A stretch of 32,982 nucleotides of DNA from JBPCRW01 sp050996405. GTDB taxonomy: Bacteria; Acidobacteriota; Blastocatellia; Pyrinomonadales; Pyrinomonadaceae. The position numbers were made by a program, and so were the translations under genes. The notes beneath the pieces are model-generated. The model was not told the DNA's origin. It searched no databases and saw only the letters and a list, made by a program, of their open reading frames with translations. The DNA lies in assembly GCA_050996405.1 (NCBI GenBank), contig JBPCRW010000277.1, positions 1 through 32,982 of the forward strand, given 5' to 3'. Below, piece after piece: positions 6,974-13,485 of the stretch (the first letter of the stretch is position 1; every line of letters starts with the position of its first letter).

Positions 6974-7762
6974 TTAATTTTGCGCCGCGTCGCGCAGAAC
7001 ATCCGCCGCTTGAAAATTCATATATTGGTCGGCGTTTCCGAGTGCGCCCATTGACGAGCGTTTGTCAATTGCTTCTTCGACTTCGGGCGGCAAACTGATA
7101 TTTTCGATGTAAAATTTCGTGACTTCTAAGCCGTAGGTTTTGAAATCTTCGTTGATTTTGGCTCTGATAGTTTCGCCCAATTCTTTATACTGCGCGGCTA
7201 AATCAAGCGCGGGAATTTTCATCTCGCCAATCGCGTCGGAAAATTCCGTGACGACCGAGCGTTTCAATTGAGTGTCAATATCTTCGGTTTGAAAACGCGC
7301 GTTTGTTCCGGCGACTTCTTTGATAAAAGTCTGCGGGTCGGCGACGCGCATCGAATAACCGCCGAAGGCGCGCAGGCGAACGATGCCGAAATCGTTGTCG
7401 CGCAGCATCACGGGGTTTGCCGTTCCCCATTTCATATCGGTAAACTGCTTGGTGTTGACAAAATAAACTTCAGATTTGAACGGCGAATCGAAACCGTATT
7501 TCCACGCGCCGAGTTTTGACAAAATCGGCGTGTTGCCGCCGTCAATCGTGTAGCGACCAGGACCGAAAGTGTCGGCAACTTGTCCTTCGTGAACGAAAAC
7601 TGCCGCCTGCGATTCGCGCACGATTAATTGCGCTCCGTTTTTAATTTCCTGCCCTTCGACCGGAAAACGATACAGAATCGTGTCGCCCGTCGAGTCGAGC
7701 CATTCGATGACTTCGATAAACTGATGCAGTGCCGCGTCTTTGATTTTGTCGAACATACTCAT
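6974..7762 (-). CDS. SPFH / Band-7-like protein (YdjI type), cut by in-frame TAA
   Basis: This is a 262-residue SPFH-domain protein. MSMFDKIKDAALHQFIEVIE opens it, then residues such as LIVRESQAAVFVHEGQV, FGPGRYTIDGGNTP, FVNTKQFTDMKWGT and VTKFYIENISLPPEVEEAID typical of the stomatin-like YdjI group. These proteins form oligomers and are linked to membrane microdomains or stress scaffolds. The start at 7762 has a strong GAGGAG site seven bases upstream; longer starts run into the palindrome at 7827-7963. The frame ends at TAA 6974-6976 and continues in phase into a Gly-rich linker and three zinc ribbons (6605-6916). If read through, the product would be about 385 residues, the usual architecture. 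Truncated or readthrough status cannot be decided from sequence. Confidence 0.85.
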   Translation of the reverse strand: MSMFDKIKDAALHQFIEVIEWLDSTGDTILYRFPVEGQEIKNGAQLIVRESQAAVFVHEGQVADTFGPGRYTIDGGNTPILSKLGAWKYGFDSPFKSEVYFVNTKQFTDMKWGTANPVMLRDNDFGIVRLRAFGGYSMRVADPQTFIKEVAGTNARFQTEDIDTQLKRSVVTEFSDAIGEMKIPALDLAAQYKELGETIRAKINEDFKTYGLEVTKFYIENISLPPEVEEAIDKRSSMGALGNADQYMNFQAADVLRDAAQN

Positions 7763-7826
7763 TATGTTTTTCTCCTCTCGTTTCTTAACGAAAACTATCG
7801 CACAAAGTTCCGTGATTGAAAAGAAG

Positions 7827-7963
7827 GAATAGCCACAAAAAGACACAAAAAGAAAAACAAAATTAGCCGCGAATGACACGAATATCACGAATTATTTTAA
7901 TTTTTATTCGTGTTTATTCGTGTCATTCGCGGCTAAATCTTTTGTGATTTTTTGTGGCTATTC
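7827..7963. repeat. Nested double palindrome
   Basis: The outer arms GAATAGCCACAAAAAGACAC (left) and TTTTTGTGGCTATTC (right) belong to the same family as 6508-6599. Inside them sits a second palindrome: left TTAGCCGCGAATGACACGAA, right TTCGTGTCATTCGCGGCTAA, with a centre rich in A and T near 7893-7910. The right arm also codes the last residues and the stop of the VanZ-like gene (ends at 7923). Confidence 0.85.
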
Positions 7964-8411
7964 TAAAAATCGCAAACAGCAAAATCATAAACGCGCCGCC
8001 CGCGCAGTCGAGCAAAACGTCGCGCGGCGAGCCGGTGCGCGACGGATTAAAACTTTGATTCGTTTCGTCAATCGAAGCGACTGTTAAAACTAAAAGAAAA
8101 GAAACGATAAACCAGTATTTTTGCAGAATCGGTTTGGCGGAATTGGCGAAAGCGCGCGAAGCCCAAAAAGCCAAAATTCCATACTCGATAAAATGCGCCG
8201 ATTTGCGAATATAGGCGTGATAGATTTGCAGAGTTTCGTCCGAAGCGTTCGGAAAAATAAATTCCAAAAACGGGCGGATAAAACGCGAAGTCTGCGCCAT
8301 CGAAGCACTGCCCGTCGAAGCGAAAAGAACAACGCCAGCCCATAACAACAAAGGCGCGTAACGACAACATCGCTCGCGCCGTTTGTTTTTCCGTGACAAA
8401 GTTTCGGACAT
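7923..8411 (-). CDS. VanZ-like membrane protein
   Basis: This 162-residue protein has about four hydrophobic helices: YAPLLLWAGVVLFASTG; the HFIEYGILAFWASRAF region; YWFIVSFLLVLTVASI; and GGAFMILLFAIFRIA. The polar signature YIRKSAHFIEYGILAFW and the later ASIDETNQSFNPSRTGSPRD are the two conserved VanZ motifs. Family members range from teicoplanin resistance accessories to uncharacterised membrane proteins. I chose the ATG at 8411; the longer start at 8480 would place codons in the palindrome 8434-8486. The last residues (NHKRFSRE) and the stop codon come from the palindrome 7827-7963, so the native C-terminus may have been replaced. It follows atpG on the same strand with an 87-base gap and may be a separate unit. 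Confidence 0.82.
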   Translation of the reverse strand: MSETLSRKNKRRERCCRYAPLLLWAGVVLFASTGSASMAQTSRFIRPFLEFIFPNASDETLQIYHAYIRKSAHFIEYGILAFWASRAFANSAKPILQKYWFIVSFLLVLTVASIDETNQSFNPSRTGSPRDVLLDCAGGAFMILLFAIFRIATKNHKRFSRE

Positions 8412-8433
8412 TGTTGACAAACTTGGAAGAACC

Positions 8434-8486
8434 CTACGAAAAACTGCGAATTGGAAGTTCGTTATAATTCCAACTCGCAATTCGTA
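8434..8486. repeat. 'GCGAATTGGAA' palindrome between atpG and the VanZ-like gene
   Basis: Left arm carries AACTGCGAATTGGAAGTT and right arm carries AATTCCAACTCGCAATTCGT, pairing with small mismatches. It is unlike the other families in the window in sequence, but has the same build: short quasi-repeats in an imperfect hairpin. It may end the atp transcript. Confidence 0.65.
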
Positions 8487-8498
8487 ATTTTTAATTGG

Positions 8499-9374
8499 TT
8501 AAACTGCCGCCGCCGCACCGGAAACAACTTCGATAATTTCCTTCGTAATCGCCGCCTGCCGGATGCGATTCATATTCAAAGTCAACGAACCGATTAAATC
8601 TCCGGCGTTTTTCGACGCGGAATCCATCGCCGTCATTCTCGCGCCCTGCTCGGACGCGATTGATTCGAGAATGGCACGATAAATCTGCGTCTCGATCTGT
8701 TTCGGAAGAAGCCGACCGAAAATTTCCGCCGGCGATTGTTCGTAAATATATTCAGCCTGCGCTTTATCTTTTTCGTCTGCCGTTTCCAGATTACGCGGAA
8801 CGGGAAGCAGTTGTTCGACGACAGGTTTTTGCGCCAGCACGGATTTAAACTCGCTGAAGACGATAAAAACTTTGTCAATTTTTTCGTCTTCGACAAATGT
8901 TTTGATAACTTTTTGGGCAATTTCCTGAACCTGCGCGTATTCGATGCGACCCGCGCCTGTTAAACCGACATATTCTTCGACAATTGTCACGCTGCGCCGA
9001 CGGAAAAAATCGCGTCCCTTGCGCCCGACGGGAATCATTTCAAACTGTTTGCCGGAATTTTCCCGCATAAAATTTTGCGCCGTTTTCATCAAATTGGTAT
9101 TGAAACCGCCGCACAAACCTTTGTCCGCGCTAACCATCACGACAAGATAATTTTCATTGCCGCGCTCGTCCAGAAGCGGGTGCGAGAAATCGCCGACGCG
9201 TCCGCTCAAATTCGACAAAACTTCGTTCATCTTCAGCGCGAATGGACGCGCCGCCGTCACGCGGTCTTGCGCGCGCTTGAGCTTTGCCGCCGCGACCATT
9301 TTCATCGCTTTGGTAATCTGCTGCGTGTTTTTGACGGACTTAATCCGCCGCCGCATATCTAAAAGACTTGGCAT
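8499..9374 (-). CDS. atpG: ATP synthase F1 gamma subunit
   Basis: This 291-residue protein is normal for the bacterial gamma subunit. The N-terminal helix MPSLLDMRRRIKSVKNTQQI and TKAMKMVAAAKLKRAQ, the central GLCGGFNTN, and the C-terminal LTLNMNRIRQAAITKEIIEV are the family landmarks. Gamma is the rotating central stalk that couples proton flow through Fo to ATP synthesis in the F1 head. The usual next genes, atpD (beta) and atpC (epsilon), do not follow; a VanZ-like gene does. Between atpA and this gene lies a hicBA pair, and the hicA stop is only five bases upstream of this start. Confidence 0.97.
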   Translation of the reverse strand: MPSLLDMRRRIKSVKNTQQITKAMKMVAAAKLKRAQDRVTAARPFALKMNEVLSNLSGRVGDFSHPLLDERGNENYLVVMVSADKGLCGGFNTNLMKTAQNFMRENSGKQFEMIPVGRKGRDFFRRRSVTIVEEYVGLTGAGRIEYAQVQEIAQKVIKTFVEDEKIDKVFIVFSEFKSVLAQKPVVEQLLPVPRNLETADEKDKAQAEYIYEQSPAEIFGRLLPKQIETQIYRAILESIASEQGARMTAMDSASKNAGDLIGSLTLNMNRIRQAAITKEIIEVVSGAAAAV

Positions 9375-9379
9375 TTGTT

Positions 9380-9604
9380 TTATTTATGTTTTAAAAATTC
9401 TTCAACCGAAATTTTTATATCTTCGGCAATTTTTCGCAAAAGGAACGGCGAAATATCTCTGCCTTGATGAAATGGAACGGTCGTAAATCTGCCGTCTGTG
9501 TGACGAAACTGCTTATGCGAACCACGTTGCCGAACTTCCGTAAAGCCAAGATTTTCTAGGATTTTTACAACTTCTCGCGGCTTTAAGACCGGAATATTTC
9601 CCAT
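9380..9604 (-). CDS. hicA: HicA-type mRNA interferase toxin
   Basis: This 74-residue protein has the HicA/YcfA dsRBD-like fold signature: KPREVVKILENLGFTEVRQR followed by GSHKQFRHTDGR with the catalytic His30, then TTVPFHQGRDISPFLLRKIA. HicA toxins cut mRNA without ribosomes until bound by HicB. It starts one base after the hicB stop and ends five bases before atpG, so it is embedded in the atp string with no room for its own promoter. All key residues appear intact, so the toxin may be functional. Confidence 0.93.
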   Translation of the reverse strand: MGNIPVLKPREVVKILENLGFTEVRQRGSHKQFRHTDGRFTTVPFHQGRDISPFLLRKIAEDIKISVEEFLKHK

Positions 9605-9605
9605 T

Positions 9606-9821
9606 TCAATTTAGAGAAATTGTTTGAATGCCGAAAAACTCGGTTTCAAGCTGCGGTTCGCCGTCTTCTAAAAGCATTTCGATTACTTCCCGAAGATTTT
9701 CGTTTAATTCATCGAGCGTTTCGCCTTGCGAATGCGCTCCCGGAAAACCCGGAACGTATCCAACCAGCAAACCTGTTTGCGAACATTTTTCAATCACCGC
9801 CGTGAAGTTATGTGTTTTCAT
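9606..9821 (-). CDS. hicB: HicB-type antitoxin, short form
   Basis: This 71-residue protein has the partial RNase H-like HicB fold: FTAVIEKCSQTGLLVGYVPG, FPGAHSQGETLDELNENLRE and VIEMLLEDGE. HicB binds and blocks HicA. It lacks the C-terminal helix-turn-helix or ribbon-helix-helix domain that larger HicB proteins use for autorepression, so it probably cannot regulate its own promoter. The start at 9821 lies five bases after the atpA stop (9827) and the stop is one base from hicA. Expression therefore probably follows the atp operon. Confidence 0.92.
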   Translation of the reverse strand: MKTHNFTAVIEKCSQTGLLVGYVPGFPGAHSQGETLDELNENLREVIEMLLEDGEPQLETEFFGIQTISLN

Positions 9822-9826
9822 AAAAT

Positions 9827-11368
9827 CTACGCATTCGCCGCGACAGCCGTTTTCGCTTCCGCCCAGCGCGTCGCTTTGAAATCTTCGACGGCTTCCTTCA
9901 TCGTCGCTTTCAAATCGTTGTCAATCGCTTTTTTCTCGCGGATGGTGTTTAAAACTTCGGGGTGCGAGCTTTCGACGAATTTGAAAATCTCGTCTTCAAA
10001 ACGTTTCAAATCTTCGACCGCCACATCGTCCGCCAAACCGTTGGTGACGGTCCAAATGATAAACACCTGATTTTCAACCGGCATCGGTTGATACTGCGGC
10101 TGTTTCAAAATTTCGGTCAGGCGTTTTCCGCGTTCCAATTGCGCTTGCGTCGCTTTGTCCAAATCCGAACCGAATTGCGCGAAGGCGGCGAGTTCGCGGT
10201 ATTGCGCCAAGTCAATTCGCAGAGTTCCGGCGACCTGCTTCATAGCCTTAATCTGCGCCGCGCCGCCGACGCGCGAAACCGAGTTTCCGACGTTAATGGC
10301 GGGGCGCACGCCGGAGTTAAAAAGGTCGGATTCCAAAAAGATTTGCCCGTCGGTAATCGAAATGACGTTGGTCGGAATGTAAGCCGAAATGTCGCCCGCC
10401 TGCGTTTCGATAATCGGCAGGCTAGTTAAACTTCCCGCGCCGCGCGCGTCAGACATTTTCGCCGCGCGTTCCAAAAGCCGCGAGTGCAAATAAAAAACGT
10501 CGCCCGGATAGGCTTCGCGTCCCGGCGGTCTTCTCAAAAGCAAAGAGATTTCACGATACGCGGCGGCTTGCTTCGATAAATCGTCGTAAATTGTCAGCGC
10601 ATGGCGACCGTTGTCGCGGAAATATTCGCCCATCGCAACGCCCGCATACGGTGCGAGATACTGCATCGCCGCAGGCTGCGACGCGCCCGCATCGACCACA
10701 ATCGTATAATCCATCGCGCCGTAATCTTCCAATTTTCTGACAACCTGCGCGACGGTGGATTCCTTTTGACCGACGGCGACATAGATACAAATCATATCCT
10801 TGCCTTTCTGGTTGATAATCGTGTCAATGGCGACGGCGGTTTTTCCTGTTTGTCTATCGCCGATAATAAGTTCACGCTGCCCGCGACCGATTGGGACCAT
10901 CGAGTCAATCGCTCTCAAACCCGTCTGAAGCGGTTCTTTAACCGGCTGGCGGTCAATAATTCCGGGCGCGATTCTCTCAATCGGATTGTAAGTGTCGGTG
11001 ACGATTTCACCTTTGCCGTCAATCGGATTTCCGAGCGCGTCCACCACGCGACCAATCAGCGCGTCGCCGACCGGAACGCTCATAATGTGATTGGTGCGTT
11101 TCACTTCGTCGCCTTCTTTAATTTTTTGGAAATCTCCAAAAAGCACCGCGCCGACTTTATCTTCTTCGAGGTTTAAAGCTAACCCGCGAACGTCGTGCGG
11201 AAATTCCAAAAGTTCGCCCGCCATTACTTTGTCGAGTCCGTGAATTTCGGCGATGCCGTCGCCGACTTTAATCACCGTGCCGATTTCTGAAACGGTCATT
11301 CCCGAATCGAAATTTTCAATCTGTGCGCGAATAATATCGTTAATTTCGTTGGCTTTTATACTTTCCAT
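9827..11368 (-). CDS. atpA: ATP synthase F1 alpha subunit
   Basis: This 513-residue protein is full length for alpha. The P-loop is GDRQTGKTAVAID near residue 170; VGQKESTVAQVVRKLE and IYDDLSKQAAAYREISLLLR follow; RPAINVGNSVSRVGGAAQIK near 365-385 contains the arginine finger region. Alpha subunits form the F1 head with beta and bind nucleotide without catalysing. Upstream is a VOC-family gene with a 14-base gap, instead of the usual direct neighbour atpH; downstream comes hicBA rather than atpG. Both interruptions are tight. Confidence 0.98.
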   Translation of the reverse strand: MESIKANEINDIIRAQIENFDSGMTVSEIGTVIKVGDGIAEIHGLDKVMAGELLEFPHDVRGLALNLEEDKVGAVLFGDFQKIKEGDEVKRTNHIMSVPVGDALIGRVVDALGNPIDGKGEIVTDTYNPIERIAPGIIDRQPVKEPLQTGLRAIDSMVPIGRGQRELIIGDRQTGKTAVAIDTIINQKGKDMICIYVAVGQKESTVAQVVRKLEDYGAMDYTIVVDAGASQPAAMQYLAPYAGVAMGEYFRDNGRHALTIYDDLSKQAAAYREISLLLRRPPGREAYPGDVFYLHSRLLERAAKMSDARGAGSLTSLPIIETQAGDISAYIPTNVISITDGQIFLESDLFNSGVRPAINVGNSVSRVGGAAQIKAMKQVAGTLRIDLAQYRELAAFAQFGSDLDKATQAQLERGKRLTEILKQPQYQPMPVENQVFIIWTVTNGLADDVAVEDLKRFEDEIFKFVESSHPEVLNTIREKKAIDNDLKATMKEAVEDFKATRWAEAKTAVAANA

Positions 11369-11382
11369 AATCTCTTTATAAT

Positions 11383-11748
11383 CTAACTTTCAATCTTAAA
11401 ATGCGGATTTTCAATGATTCCGAAAACGTTTCCGAACGGGTCTTTAAATTGCGCCACAAAAATTCCTTCGCCGACATTCGTCGCTTCGGCAACCGTTTCC
11501 GCGCCGAGTTCACGCAATTTTTGGGAAGCGGTTTGAATGTCGTTCACGCCCCAATAGGCGATTGCGTTGTTGCCTTTGACGACATTTTCGCCGTTCGGGT
11601 CAAGCCCCAATTCAAAACCGTCGACATTGAAACCGACGTAAAACGGCTCGTCGAAATAAGGCGCGAAACCGAGAACCGACGAATACCAATCTTTGGCTTT
11701 CGCTAAATCTTCAACTTGATAAATAACCGTCCGCAAACCCTGAATCAT
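11383..11748 (-). CDS. VOC / glyoxalase-fold protein inside the atp string
   Basis: This 121-residue single-copy VOC protein reads TVIYQVEDLAKAKDWYSSVL at the start, GFELGLDPNG in the middle and QFKDPFGNVFGIIENPHF at the end, the standard beta-alpha-beta-beta-beta layout with a probable metal Glu near the C-terminus (IIEN). The family includes glyoxalases, ring-cleaving dioxygenases and resistance proteins, so the substrate cannot be read off. It sits three bases after the atpH stop and 14 bases before atpA, on the same strand, so it is almost certainly co-transcribed with ATP synthase genes. A function in energy metabolism is not implied by this alone. Confidence 0.88.
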   Translation of the reverse strand: MIQGLRTVIYQVEDLAKAKDWYSSVLGFAPYFDEPFYVGFNVDGFELGLDPNGENVVKGNNAIAYWGVNDIQTASQKLRELGAETVAEATNVGEGIFVAQFKDPFGNVFGIIENPHFKIES

Positions 11749-11751
11749 ATT

Positions 11752-12294
11752 TTAAGCGCGAATCATTTGTTCTTTTAAATTTTGCAGTTGCGTTTTGACA
11801 GAGCCGTCATAAACGGTCGAGCCGATGGTCGTTACAACGCCGCCGATAATTTCCTGTTTAATATCAAAATTCAGATTAACGCGCTTGCCCGTCATCTTTT
11901 CTAAATTCGTTTGCAGTTCGCGTTTTTCGTCGTCGCCGAGCGGACGCGCCGAAGTAATTTTCGCCGAAACGATGCCCGCGCGTTCTTCCAAAACCGTTTC
12001 AAAGCGATTGTTGATTTCTTTGAGTTCCGTAATGCGTCCGTTTCTCAAAAGAACACGCAAAAAATTGGCGGTCGTCGGCGCGGGTTTCGCGCGTTCGATT
12101 AAACTTTCTAAAACTTTTTCCTTTTGCGCTTGCTGAATCGAAGGATTGCGGAAAACTTCCGTCAGATTTTCATTTTCGCTTATCACCGATTCCCAAATTT
12201 TGAGTTCGGTTTTGATTTTGTCGGTTTCGTTTTGTTTGACGACGACATCGGCAAGCGCGGTCGCGTAACGGCGGGCGATAGTTTCAACACTCAT
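11752..12294 (-). CDS. atpH: ATP synthase F1 delta subunit
   Basis: This 180-residue protein opens MSVETIARRYATALADVVVK, the typical OSCP/delta start, with FLRVLLRNGRITELKEI in the middle and QEIIGGVVTTIGSTVYDGSV near the C-terminus, all family hallmarks. Delta connects the top of the F1 head to the peripheral b stalk. Its ATG abuts the stop codon of the b subunit gene (TAA then ATG), indicating tight coupling. Confidence 0.96.
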   Translation of the reverse strand: MSVETIARRYATALADVVVKQNETDKIKTELKIWESVISENENLTEVFRNPSIQQAQKEKVLESLIERAKPAPTTANFLRVLLRNGRITELKEINNRFETVLEERAGIVSAKITSARPLGDDEKRELQTNLEKMTGKRVNLNFDIKQEIIGGVVTTIGSTVYDGSVKTQLQNLKEQMIRA

Positions 12295-12864
12295 TTATCG
12301 CAAACCTCCGATTGATTGAATGCCGGCTTTGACAAGGCGCGCGTCAGCTTCCGTGTTCATTTGCGATTTAATTTTTTCTTCGGCTAGGCGAATGCTTTCT
12401 TCTGCCGAAAAGCGGCGCAAACCGGTGCGCGCCTGCTGCGCCCCGCGCTCGATTTCGCTTTGTGAGCGGGCGCGAATTTTTTGAATATCCGTTTCGGTTT
12501 GCTCGCCGATGCGCGTTTTTTCGGCGGCAGCGTCCAGCGCGGCTTTTTCGCGGATGTTTTTGGCTTCCGCGTCCGTCCGAGCCAATTTCGCTTCCGCGTC
12601 GGTCAACTGCGCGAGCGCGGCTTGTTTTTCTGCTTCCGCTTTAATCAGTTCGGCACGAATAGTTTCGCGTTTTGCTTTGAAGGCTTCACTAAGCGGTTTT
12701 CGCACGAGATAAACGATGACGGCGACGAAAACCGCGAGGTTGAAAAATTTCCACGCTTCAAAACCCGGATAGTTAAAATATTTGTGCCAGAAAGTCGTAA
12801 ATCCGCTTTCGGCGTGATTCGGTTCGGCAAACAGCAAAGTGATGTTAAAAATAAGAGCCAACAT
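12295..12864 (-). CDS. atpF: ATP synthase Fo b subunit
   Basis: This 189-residue protein has an N-terminal hydrophobic segment (MLALIFNITLLFAEP), a second helix AWKFFNLAVFVAVIVYLVRK with the usual RKPLSEAF cap, then a long charged, Ala/Glu/Lys-rich coiled coil, typical of the b peripheral stalk. Together with the b'-like gene directly upstream (gap of nine bases) it should form a b-b' heterodimer, as in photosynthetic bacteria and several acidobacteria. It is followed without a gap by atpH. Confidence 0.93.
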   Translation of the reverse strand: MLALIFNITLLFAEPNHAESGFTTFWHKYFNYPGFEAWKFFNLAVFVAVIVYLVRKPLSEAFKAKRETIRAELIKAEAEKQAALAQLTDAEAKLARTDAEAKNIREKAALDAAAEKTRIGEQTETDIQKIRARSQSEIERGAQQARTGLRRFSAEESIRLAEEKIKSQMNTEADARLVKAGIQSIGGLR

Positions 12865-12873
12865 TAGATTTTA

Positions 12874-13332
12874 TTAAATTGTTTTCAGGATATTGGAACT
12901 GATTTTGTCCGCCATATTCCGCGCTTCGGCTGATAAAGTCGCCCGCGCTTCGGCGGTTTGTTTTTGCAGAAATTCGGTTTCCCGCGCGAGTTTTTGAGCG
13001 GCTTCCGCTTCAACCGTTTCAATCTTAGATTCGCGTTCGGCGACAGCCCTCGCGCGTTCGGATTCGATTAAATTGTAGCCTTCCGCGCGCGCCTCGCGCA
13101 TCACCGTGTTATACTGTGCCGTTTTTTCATTAACCTGCTCTAAAATTCCCTGCGCTTCGCTCGAAGCCCCGCCTTTGCTGCGTTCGCGTGAATCCAAAAC
13201 GCGATTAACCGGACGAAAAAACGTGCGGTTCAGAATGAAAATCATCAACAGGATAAGCGCGATATGAATAAAGATTGTGCCATCCGGCACAAGCTGAACC
13301 AAGCCTCCTTCGGCAAATGCTAAAATAATCAT
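12874..13332 (-). CDS. ATP synthase Fo b' subunit
   Basis: This 152-residue protein has one N-terminal membrane helix (TIFIHIALILLMIFILNRTFF) followed by RPVNRVLDSRERS and a long coiled coil rich in Ala, Glu and Arg. The FFRPVNRVLDSR wording is the b/b' stalk signature; it precedes a second, different b gene, so b' is the best name. It is the first gene of this atp string; atpB (a) and atpE (c) are not upstream, where two M16-family genes lie instead. Confidence 0.9.
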   Translation of the reverse strand: MIILAFAEGGLVQLVPDGTIFIHIALILLMIFILNRTFFRPVNRVLDSRERSKGGASSEAQGILEQVNEKTAQYNTVMREARAEGYNLIESERARAVAERESKIETVEAEAAQKLARETEFLQKQTAEARATLSAEARNMADKISSNILKTI

Positions 13333-13450
13333 AGCTGATTAAAATTCTTTAAAGTGGATTATTACAGCCGCGCAAAACGCCCGACTTTTAAAAGAGAAAG
13401 AATATCACGCCCGCGTTTTTACGGTCAAGGAAGGCTGATATTGAGCGATG

Positions 13451-13478
13451 AGGCAGAAGCCCGCGCGGGCTTCTGCCT
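13451..13478. repeat. Perfect 28-base palindrome
   Basis: The 14-base half AGGCAGAAGCCCGC is followed directly by its exact reverse complement. It lies in the 153-base gap between the M16 operon end (13486) and the atp start (13332). No T-run follows on the minus strand, so it is not a classical intrinsic terminator. The core GCGGGCTTCTGC is shared with the right end of the repeat at 19461-19536. Confidence 0.85.
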
Positions 13479-13485
13479 TCCAGCA

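Noticed and set aside
7763..7888. N-terminal extension of the SPFH protein giving a hydrophobic leader
   Set aside because: The extension is encoded by the palindrome region and the true start at 7762 has a strong GAGGAG site; the apparent membrane segment is a repeat artefact.
7827..7963. CRISPR-like repeat array
   Set aside because: The repeated short units form one nested hairpin, with no regular repeat-spacer pattern and no cas genes in the window.
10601..11176. Plus-strand frame of 191 residues opposite atpA
   Set aside because: Antisense to a highly conserved gene, no ribosome site, no motif.
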